DNA from: Candidatus Thorarchaeota archaeon
Lineage (GTDB): Archaea > Asgardarchaeota > Thorarchaeia > Thorarchaeales > Thorarchaeaceae
Length of the DNA stretch: 64,000 bases
Reading direction: 5' to 3'
Assembly (NCBI GenBank): GCA_008080745.1
Contig: SHMX01000003.1
Location: forward strand, 1 to 64,000
Below the pieces are notes generated by a model. That model worked only from the letters and a program-made list of their open reading frames with translations. It did not search any database and had not been told where the DNA came from. A program made the translations under genes and the position numbers. Positions 36,560 through 43,904 of the stretch are shown in pieces; position 1 is the stretch's first letter, and every line of letters starts with the position of its first letter.

Positions 36560-38500
36560 CTATGAAATAATCCCAAGAGCATCTTGGTTCTCATTCTTCA
36601 TCTGCCAGTGAGTGGTCCCAGCTCTGATCTTATTCTGGAGAATAAGATGAGCACGAATGAAATCTGATGGTTTTGGTGGACAACCGGGTAGATAGACATC
36701 CACAGGTACAACCTTATCCGGAGGAGTAACTAGAGAATATCCATCCCAGAACAAACCACCACTTGCAGCACATTGTCCGAAAGAGATAACGAATTTTGGT
36801 TCTGGCATCTGTTCGTAAATTCTTCTTAATCGGGGTGCCATTTTCTTAGTCAGACTTCCAGAAATCCAAAGTACATCAGTCTGACGTGGACCAAATAGAG
36901 GAAGCATTCCAAAGCGTTCCACATCCCAACGAGAAGCAACACCAGCTGCTCCATCAACCATACAACAACCAAGACCATATTGGATTGGCCATGGGCTATG
37001 GGCCCGACCCCAACGGAGAAGCCATTTAATAGGAGGTACATTTTGGAGCCATTTGAGAAGAATTGGTGCAATCCTACCAAAACCATTTCGAAGGAAATCA
37101 AAAGCTACCCACATGAAATATTTTCCAATGCGTAGGATAAATGGCAGCCAGTATGCGAAAATTTTTCCTGGATTTGAAATTTCCTTAGGATCATATTTCA
37201 GCTTCGCACTTCGAATCCGACTGAGTCTTTTCTTTCCAAAATACTCTGCGGCATAATTGGCAAACCATATTCCCGTTGAATGTGCATGTCCACCATGGCG
37301 TTGTGCAATTTTGAAAATGACAAAACTTTGAGACCATGATAACATATAGAACCGACGTCGCTCATCCTCAAGAAAATAGCCCATCATGGTAACTCCTGAT
37401 TTGGACGTGACATAGCCATCCACACCAGCCTTAGCCGATGCCTGTTCGAATTGAAAATCATCAAGAATAGCATGGAGATTTTCTAGAGGTGCAAAAGCCT
37501 GACCAACAACTAAAGTAGGTCCTGCTTTCTTTATCTTCATTGGATAGAAACGTTCTTCCCATTCGTGTTCAGCTACATGACGGTCATATATGGTACCTTT
37601 GTATTCCTCAACAACATTACGAACTATTCTAAGCCCAGCCTCTCGATCTTCATTACTTCCGTCGAATGCAAATAGCACTACGCAATGATGAACCGGATAT
37701 GGGAAAGGTGTATCTTTATCCCAGATTTTCTTCTTGAGATCAACATACTTGCTCTCTTTGAATTTAATAGTATGAGGTAGTGGTGCTTCTTCTATTATCT
37801 TCTCTATTGCCATGTTCATAAGATAATTTTCTGGGAAACTTGCAACGATTGGGTCGATGGGTGTAAGTTTCTTAGCTTTGATTCTTATCTTTGTGATGAT
37901 TCCAAGAATACCCTCTGTATCACAGAACAACTCACGTTCTTTGGTCTCGATGATTCTACCATTTGGGAGTACCACTTCAAACTCAAGAACACTGTCATTA
38001 ACTAATCCGTATTTCAACGAGCCAATACCATCTCCACCCTGAGCAACCCACCCACCAACAGTTGCTGAAAGACCTGATGAAGGGTAGCAACGAAGGTCCA
38101 AACCATGACGGTTAAGATGATGCTGAAGATGCGCCCAAGATATTCCTGGTTCGGTAATCACCCATTCTTCTTCCTCGTTTATCTCAAGAACACGATTCAT
38201 TTCTCGCATATCAACAATGATTCCGCCCTTACGAGGAATAGCTCCACCATAGCCAGATGTCCCAGCTCCACGGGGAACAAGGGGAACCTCCTCTTCGTTA
38301 GCAAATTTGTAAAGAGCCTTTACCTCTTCTGTAGTAACAGGCCTAACAAGAGCGTCAGGGTTGTTGTTCATCAGCCAACCAACCTGTTTAGGTAGAGACC
38401 CCACATCCTGGGAATGAACTATCAATTCGTGTTTAGCAGTGACCAATCGATGGTTGAATATCGCCTTGAGTTTCTCAAGCTGCTTTTCCTTCAATCCCAT
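36560..38500 (-). CDS. glcD-nuoB: Fusion of GlcD-type FAD oxidase and complex I subunit B
   Basis: A single 646-residue frame. Residues about 30-230 form a PCMH-type FAD-binding domain (LVPRGAGTSGYGGAIP, YPSSGLSATVGGWVAQGGDGIG, GILGIITKIRI). Residues about 240-455 form the FAD-oxidase C-terminal domain, ending YDPKEISNPGKIF. A basic linker (about 460-500) leads to a complete NuoB domain at 505-646. All four N2-cluster ligands are present: C512 and C513 (GLGCCMVD), C577 (GQCAASGG) and C607 (LPGCPPKP). No other nuoB is in the window, and the complex I operon lacks one. The FAD half resembles glycolate/lactate dehydrogenases and alkyl-DHAP synthases; its substrate is unknown. Divergent from the GlcF-like gene. 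Confidence 0.92.
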   Translation of the reverse strand: MGLKEKQLEKLKAIFNHRLVTAKHELIVHSQDVGSLPKQVGWLMNNNPDALVRPVTTEEVKALYKFANEEEVPLVPRGAGTSGYGGAIPRKGGIIVDMREMNRVLEINEEEEWVITEPGISWAHLQHHLNRHGLDLRCYPSSGLSATVGGWVAQGGDGIGSLKYGLVNDSVLEFEVVLPNGRIIETKERELFCDTEGILGIITKIRIKAKKLTPIDPIVASFPENYLMNMAIEKIIEEAPLPHTIKFKESKYVDLKKKIWDKDTPFPYPVHHCVVLFAFDGSNEDREAGLRIVRNVVEEYKGTIYDRHVAEHEWEERFYPMKIKKAGPTLVVGQAFAPLENLHAILDDFQFEQASAKAGVDGYVTSKSGVTMMGYFLEDERRRFYMLSWSQSFVIFKIAQRHGGHAHSTGIWFANYAAEYFGKKRLSRIRSAKLKYDPKEISNPGKIFAYWLPFILRIGKYFMWVAFDFLRNGFGRIAPILLKWLQNVPPIKWLLRWGRAHSPWPIQYGLGCCMVDGAAGVASRWDVERFGMLPLFGPRQTDVLWISGSLTKKMAPRLRRIYEQMPEPKFVISFGQCAASGGLFWDGYSLVTPPDKVVPVDVYLPGCPPKPSDFIRAHLILQNKIRAGTTHWQMKNENQDALGIIS

Positions 38501-38681
38501 TGCTAGACCTCTAGAAGATTTGGTTAGGAAACAACAGACTAATTCCGTACATAAAAAGTTAGCGAGTGATACAAAACGAACATGATAGTTATTTCCTCTT
38601 TCGAATACGTTAAAGATATTAGATACAATAGAAAAAAGAAAGATTATCTCCGCATTGTTAAAATGAATAGGAGTGAAACGA

Positions 38682-39905
38682 ATGGAATTTCCATCTCTAA
38701 AAGAACGTGGTCTAGATATTCACGCATTCACATGTGCCCAATGTAGCTTCTGCCAAGTTGGGCATGGAGCATGTCCCACCTACAAGGTGAAACGTGTAGA
38801 TAGCTATTCAGGAAAAGGAAAGATGCTGATAACTAGAGCTCTAGCTCAAAAAAGAATTAGTAAGGAAGAGGGTCTCGAAGGATTACGTGATGGAATATTT
38901 GGATGCACACTCTGTGGTGGATGTGAAGAAGTTTGCCAAGTAGATATTCCATTCATTCAAATATACCAGTTGATGCGATCAGACTTCAAGGATATGGGGA
39001 TGTGGCCCGAAGGTCTTGGTGATGCGAAAGCTATGCTCATGAAATCAAGAAATATTCAAGGCCAACCACAGATGGATCGAATTGAGGGATGGTCTTATTG
39101 GCATCCAGAGGAAGATTACCTACTTGATCGTGAAGGTGTAAAAAGTAAGACGGCAATTTTTTTGGGTTGTGCCTCATCCTTCAAAGCGGTACCAATTCAG
39201 GCTTCAATTGCAACAGCCATGATAATGGAGAAGATTGATGAAGAATTCACCATGCTTGGAGAAGAGGAATGGTGTTGTGGGGCCCCCCTCATAATGACAG
39301 GGGATTTCGAAGGAGCTAAAGAGTTTGCCCTTCATAATATTCGGAAATACAAAGAATTGGGAGTTGAGAGAATCGTCACTAATTGCCCCGGATGTTATAA
39401 GATGTGGGCTCATGAATACCATGAGTTTCTAGATATAGATCATGAGTTCGAAATAATATATGGTGCAGATTTCTTCATGCGACTGATTGACGAGGGAAAG
39501 ATGAACAATATCAGTAGCGATTACGAGGCCACCGTAACTTTTCATGATGGGTGCGATGCTGGACGAAATGCAGGATTCTATGAAGAACCTAGAAAAGTAC
39601 TTGAAAATCTCCCAGGGGTCACGTTTGAAGAGTTACCCCATAATAAAGCAAATTGTTATTGTTGCGGTTCGGGTGGAGTTCTGAGAGCTTTTGACAACGA
39701 ATTCGCACTTCAGATTAATGAGTTAAAAGTGGAAGATATTGAACAGACAAATACCGATATCGTAGTTTCCATGTGCCCATCATGTGTTGACTTTATGCAT
39801 GGTCAGCTACCTGTAGCCGGTTCCGAAAAGGCCTCGATGGATTTGGCTGTAATCATAGCAAAATCTCTTGGTCTTGAATGGGAGGGATTGGACGAAGTAT
39901 ATTAG
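38682..39905 (+). CDS. GlcF/HdrD-like iron-sulfur protein with two CCG domains
   Basis: 407 residues from the ATG at 38682, supported by AGGAG at 38669-38673; an in-frame GTG lies nine bases earlier. Two [4Fe-4S] sites come first: C18/C21/C24/C31 and C75/C78/C81/C85. Two full CCG motifs follow: C163-X34-C198C199-X35-C235xxC238 and C291-X35-C327C328-X36-C365xxC368. Both fit the spacing that binds the noncubane clusters of HdrB. Divergent neighbour of the FAD oxidase-NuoB gene, just as GlcF accompanies GlcD, so it probably forms an electron relay with it. Cytosolic; no membrane helix. Confidence 0.88.
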   Translation: MEFPSLKERGLDIHAFTCAQCSFCQVGHGACPTYKVKRVDSYSGKGKMLITRALAQKRISKEEGLEGLRDGIFGCTLCGGCEEVCQVDIPFIQIYQLMRSDFKDMGMWPEGLGDAKAMLMKSRNIQGQPQMDRIEGWSYWHPEEDYLLDREGVKSKTAIFLGCASSFKAVPIQASIATAMIMEKIDEEFTMLGEEEWCCGAPLIMTGDFEGAKEFALHNIRKYKELGVERIVTNCPGCYKMWAHEYHEFLDIDHEFEIIYGADFFMRLIDEGKMNNISSDYEATVTFHDGCDAGRNAGFYEEPRKVLENLPGVTFEELPHNKANCYCCGSGGVLRAFDNEFALQINELKVEDIEQTNTDIVVSMCPSCVDFMHGQLPVAGSEKASMDLAVIIAKSLGLEWEGLDEVY

Positions 39906-39906
39906 T

Positions 39907-41001
39907 TCAATCCATGAATAATTTAATGCTAAATAGTGGTCCAATGAAAATAGTCAGAAGAAGCGCAATCTCCCAGGGTAGCATAAGGCCCAGCATAAGA
40001 TAAGCAATACATAGTAATATGCCAGTAATCATGTGATTTTGAATGGTGCCTACATTAGCAGAAACAAGTTTTGGTATGGTATCAAAATTTGTAAGAGTCA
40101 CTATTGAGCATTTGATAGCAAGTGGAATCGTAATCAATGCGAGAAGAGTATGGAGATGTACATACCCTAGGAGCATTCCAATTATCAGAAAGATATAGGT
40201 AGCAAACATGATTAGACTGTATCCAATCGAGGCTTTTTTTCTGCCAAGTCTAACAACTAGAGTCTTCTTTCCAGCATCACGGTCAGCATCATGATCGGGA
40301 AATTCGTTGATGTAGAGAACCCCCATGATTAGAAAGGCGATGGGTAATGAAGCGATGATGGGTTCTATTAGAGCTTGGAGGAGAAGGAATGGAATTGATA
40401 GGAGGGGTTCAAGGAGGATACTTTGAACAGAATAAGGATATTGAACATAGTATGCACCGATTACCATTAACGTACCAAAATTCAGAGCAATAAAAAACTC
40501 ACCGAATCCGCGTGTCACGAGCTTGAAAGGAGGAGCGGTGTAGAAGAATCCAGAACCAACTCCAATGACTCCAAGCAGTATTATGAAAATACCCAATTGT
40601 AAGAACAGATAGATTCCAATCAGGGCTCCGATTACAAAAAAGACTAAAGAGCCAATTAATACCTCACGCGCTGAAAGAAACCCTCTTTGAATCATTCTAC
40701 TACCCCCTGTAAAGGGGCGTATGAATTCTTTGTTAATATCGTCTGATCCAGTCAGGTCTTCGCTATGATCAAAATAATCATTGGAAACATTAGCTCCTAT
40801 ATGAAGACAAATACCTGCAATTAATGTTAGGAGAAAATAGTCCAATCGAAACACCGAATGCAATCCCCAGGCAATAGCAGACCCTAGTAAAATTGGAATA
40901 GTAGATGCTGTAAGAAATGGAACTCTTAGCTCTATTAACCAAGCTCGGAATTTACCAGGATTCATTTTATCCTGAACTGGAATCGATTCGTCTTCGGTCA
41001 T
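39907..41001 (-). CDS. UbiA-family prenyltransferase, MenA-like
   Basis: About 364 residues from the ATG at 41001 (another ATG at 41010). The open frame runs to 41160 but would overlap the divergent gene. About eight to nine helices carry the two aspartate motifs: NDYFDHSEDLTGSDDINKE with RPFTGGSRM, and YINEFPDHDADRDAGKKTL. These are typical of 1,4-dihydroxy-2-naphthoate prenyltransferase-like UbiA proteins. It would attach a polyprenyl chain to an aromatic acceptor to make a quinone, or act in lipid synthesis. Next to a long-chain synthase and a chain reductase. Its stop is two bases from the GlcF-like stop. Confidence 0.85.
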   Translation of the reverse strand: MTEDESIPVQDKMNPGKFRAWLIELRVPFLTASTIPILLGSAIAWGLHSVFRLDYFLLTLIAGICLHIGANVSNDYFDHSEDLTGSDDINKEFIRPFTGGSRMIQRGFLSAREVLIGSLVFFVIGALIGIYLFLQLGIFIILLGVIGVGSGFFYTAPPFKLVTRGFGEFFIALNFGTLMVIGAYYVQYPYSVQSILLEPLLSIPFLLLQALIEPIIASLPIAFLIMGVLYINEFPDHDADRDAGKKTLVVRLGRKKASIGYSLIMFATYIFLIIGMLLGYVHLHTLLALITIPLAIKCSIVTLTNFDTIPKLVSANVGTIQNHMITGILLCIAYLMLGLMLPWEIALLLTIFIGPLFSIKLFMD

Positions 41002-41120
41002 AAGAAACATGCATCCAAATCCAATCCAATAGAAAAGATTTGCCCCAGAACGAATTTGGTCCAGAATCGCAAGTGCTAATAAGTTAATTTTTCTACAAGC
41101 ACTATCACGGAGGAGCTCTC

Positions 41121-42191
41121 TTGGAGGAAAAACCCAAAGACTTGATGAAAGGTATACCAATAACTGATGGTGAAAAACTGATCAGGGATAACCAAGAAGA
41201 GATTATACTAAAGGAGTCCTTCAAGAAACTCTATAGACATCCAGCATTAGTCGAAAGAGTTACTAGAATTGAAAAGAGCATTCAGGATTTTATCAGAAAT
41301 AATGATGGTCAACCACAAATTCTCTATGATGCGGCCAACCACTTGATTCAAGCAGGAGGTAAGAGAACGAGGTCGCTTCTCTCTTTGCTCGCCTGTGAAT
41401 CAGTGGGTGGCGATACGGAAAAAGCCCTACCTCTTACAATAGCAGCTGAATTATTGCAGACAGCTTCATTGATTCATGACGATATCATTGATGCGGGGAC
41501 AACTCGAAGAGGGGTCGAAACAGTCCACCAAAAATATGGCCATCATATAGCAATCTTAGCAGGAGACCTCCTAATTGCAAAGTCAATAGAAATGATTGGT
41601 AAACATGGCTCAACCGAGCTTCTACAGCACATTGGAAATGGCGGTGTCAGGATGTGTGAAGGAGAGGCAATCGATCTTGCCCTAAGTACAGATAAGCCAG
41701 ATGTATTCTCAAAAGATCAATATTTCAAAATGATTGAACTAAAAACCGTCGCATTTCTTAGTGAATCAGCAAGGCTAGGAGCCATGATGGGAGAGGGAAC
41801 AGAAGATCATGTGGAGGTTCTATCCGAGTTTGGAGAACATTTGGGATATGCATTCCAGATTCAAGATGATATGCTTGATATGAGAACAACCCATGAAGAG
41901 AGCGGCAAGGTTCCTCTTGCCGATTTAAAAAGTCGAAGATGTAATTTCCTCTTGGTCCATGCGTTAGAGGTTTCACACCAGAGCCATATAGACACCATCA
42001 ATCAAGCGATAAATGAAGGTAAATTCTTTGATGCCGCAGAATATATTTTAGAAACTGGTGCAGAACAGGTAGCAATGGATTTAGCTGAAGGTTATGTGAA
42101 AAAGGCAAAAGAAACTCTATTACAAAGTAACCTAAGAGGCATAGACTTGCTCAATGAATTTGCAGACTCTGTAATTCACCGAAACCGTTGA
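41121..42191 (+). CDS. Trans-polyprenyl diphosphate synthase
   Basis: A 356-residue all-helical synthase. The first aspartate motif is DDIID at 120-124, followed by the RR pair. The second is QIQDDMLD. GGKRTR (79-84) binds the diphosphate. The residues four and five before the first motif are Ser and Ala (TASLIHDD), small side chains that usually allow products longer than C20. The start is TTG, well supported by GGAGGAG at 41109-41115, five bases upstream. It converges closely with the reductase gene. It probably supplies the chain used by the UbiA enzyme. Confidence 0.88.
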   Translation: MEEKPKDLMKGIPITDGEKLIRDNQEEIILKESFKKLYRHPALVERVTRIEKSIQDFIRNNDGQPQILYDAANHLIQAGGKRTRSLLSLLACESVGGDTEKALPLTIAAELLQTASLIHDDIIDAGTTRRGVETVHQKYGHHIAILAGDLLIAKSIEMIGKHGSTELLQHIGNGGVRMCEGEAIDLALSTDKPDVFSKDQYFKMIELKTVAFLSESARLGAMMGEGTEDHVEVLSEFGEHLGYAFQIQDDMLDMRTTHEESGKVPLADLKSRRCNFLLVHALEVSHQSHIDTINQAINEGKFFDAAEYILETGAEQVAMDLAEGYVKKAKETLLQSNLRGIDLLNEFADSVIHRNR

Positions 42192-42199
42192 TTTTGAAC

Positions 42200-43393
42200 C
42201 TAATTAAGAATCCTCGTTAAAGGAATTAGAATTTTTGACCCAAGCTTAACAGCAAAAGGCAATCTACATCTAATCAATGATTCAAGCAGATATGGACCAG
42301 CAAGGCTCATACAGATATGTGTTACAATATCATTAGACAGTACTGAATCTGCGATATTCCTAACAGCAACAGCTGAGCTAAGTGTTTGTCCAATCTCTGA
42401 GGTCCACCTTAGGGCATAATCTGATAGCGGAGTGGATTTCGAAAAGTGATCTAGTATTGTTTCTGCTGCTATCTCTCCACCAATAATAGCCGTTGGAATT
42501 CCCCCACCATTTGACGCCATAACATGACTTGCCGCATCACCCACTAACAGAACATTGTTACTAAAGGTGCGGCCAACGGGACCTCCAATAGGTATTAGCG
42601 CAGAAACTCTTTGTTCAATTTCTCCACCTCTCATAAGAGGAGATATCAGAGGATTGTGTTTCATGAGATGCTGCAAAAGTACTCGCAAAGGAGTATTGAA
42701 CTTGTTGAAGTGTTGTCTTAGACCGAGTCCAAAATTTACTCTCCCATCTCCTTTAGGGATAATCCACGCATATCCACCAGGCGCTATTTGCTCACCAAAA
42801 TACATCTCGGTAACATCAGGATTACAATGAGTGTTCTTTACCACGAATTGAATAGAGTGACTAACAGCAGAAGAATCTAGGATGTTACCAATGGAACGGG
42901 ATATCATCGAATTGGGACCGTCTGCACCTACTACAACCCGCGCTGAAAGTGTTCGAGTGCTGTTTCCTTTTCTGATTTTCAGTTTGTTCGAAGAAGACCT
43001 TTTTGCAACACTAGAATCCAGATATAATTCAGCACCAGAATCAATGGCTTCGTCTACCAGATGTTTGTCATACAATTTGCGATCAATAATGTTTGCTTTG
43101 AATCTGAATCGAGTTCTATTACCAAAAGGAGAAACCAGATGTGTCCAATAAGTCTGGTTTGTTACAAATCGTGAAGGAATGCAAGCAATTCTCTTAGCTC
43201 TTGATGAATAAGGAAATAGATCCGCACATTCTGTAGATGTTGGAAAATATTCACCACATTGGATTGGAACCCCGATTGTCTTTCTTCTCTCTATAAGTGC
43301 TACATGTAAACCATTCTCAGCTAACATGTGAGCTACGGTACTTCCTGCAGGACCTGCACCGACAACAGCAACGTCGTAATCAGTGTCTCGCAT
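42200..43393 (-). CDS. Geranylgeranyl reductase-family flavoprotein
   Basis: A 397-residue FAD enzyme. The N-terminal dinucleotide motif is VAVVGAGPAGSTVAHMLAENG. PIQCGEYFP carries the family cysteine. VVGADGPNS, GGYAWIIPKGDGRVNFGLGL and VLLVGDAASHVMASNGGGI are classical. It hydrogenates isoprenoid double bonds in archaeal lipids or quinone side chains. With the adjacent UbiA and polyprenyl synthase it may make a saturated or partially saturated quinone. The C-terminal helices contain hydrophobic stretches consistent with membrane association. Confidence 0.85.
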   Translation of the reverse strand: MRDTDYDVAVVGAGPAGSTVAHMLAENGLHVALIERRKTIGVPIQCGEYFPTSTECADLFPYSSRAKRIACIPSRFVTNQTYWTHLVSPFGNRTRFRFKANIIDRKLYDKHLVDEAIDSGAELYLDSSVAKRSSSNKLKIRKGNSTRTLSARVVVGADGPNSMISRSIGNILDSSAVSHSIQFVVKNTHCNPDVTEMYFGEQIAPGGYAWIIPKGDGRVNFGLGLRQHFNKFNTPLRVLLQHLMKHNPLISPLMRGGEIEQRVSALIPIGGPVGRTFSNNVLLVGDAASHVMASNGGGIPTAIIGGEIAAETILDHFSKSTPLSDYALRWTSEIGQTLSSAVAVRNIADSVLSNDIVTHICMSLAGPYLLESLIRCRLPFAVKLGSKILIPLTRILN

Positions 43394-43420
43394 GAAGGGC
43401 CTCCAAAGAACTCAGAAATG

Positions 43421-43771
43421 TTACCATTTTTCGGAGAAAAATACTAGCCAAGCAACAACAGCCTCAAGATTGCTTAAGATTAATTCATCCAGTCTGAATA
43501 AAGTAGAACCACTCGAGGTCGATATATAATCTGATCCCAAACGAAATCTAGTGGAACCAGAGGAACTAGTAACAGAAGAATTACTGTATCTCCCAATGGT
43601 ACTACCGGATGAATTGGTAACATACCCATCTCGGACTCTGCCAATAGTGCTTCCTGAGCTACTCATGACTGAGCCAGATGAGAATCTTCCAATGGTGCTT
43701 CCTGACGAATTGGTGATGTAATCACCTCGAACATAACCAATTGTAGAACCACTACTGTTCATTATTCTCAT
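43421..43771 (-). CDS. Six-repeat 5-fold beta-flower-like protein
   Basis: A 116-residue protein made of six 16-residue repeats with consensus N/S-SSGSTIGR-x-x-x-x-x-V/I-T (residues about 4-100), followed by a hydrophobic tail LEAVVAWLVFFSEKW. The pattern of a polar turn, a hydrophobic pair and a charged turn resembles the beta-flower repeat proteins known mostly from Bacteroidetes, where repeats read like DSNGRxIGRV. The DNA repeats of 48 bp are diverged, so this is not a recent expansion. Located upstream of mutS on the opposite strand. Function unknown. Confidence 0.65.
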   Translation of the reverse strand: MRIMNSSGSTIGYVRGDYITNSSGSTIGRFSSGSVMSSSGSTIGRVRDGYVTNSSGSTIGRYSNSSVTSSSGSTRFRLGSDYISTSSGSTLFRLDELILSNLEAVVAWLVFFSEKW

Positions 43772-43904
43772 AGTAATCTAGATTAACCAGTCATAAAAGG
43801 ATATGAGTGTACCTACATGACATTTTGATAGCTGGAAATGTATTTGTAGCAGTTAGAAACAAATCAAAATACTACATAGCTTGAATGAGTAGTGGAGAGA
43901 TATT

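Noticed and set aside
41002..41160. Long N-terminal extension of the UbiA protein
   Set aside because: The open frame to 41160 overlaps the divergent polyprenyl synthase start and its GGAGGAG site. The extension is not typical of UbiA proteins, so the start was placed at 41001.
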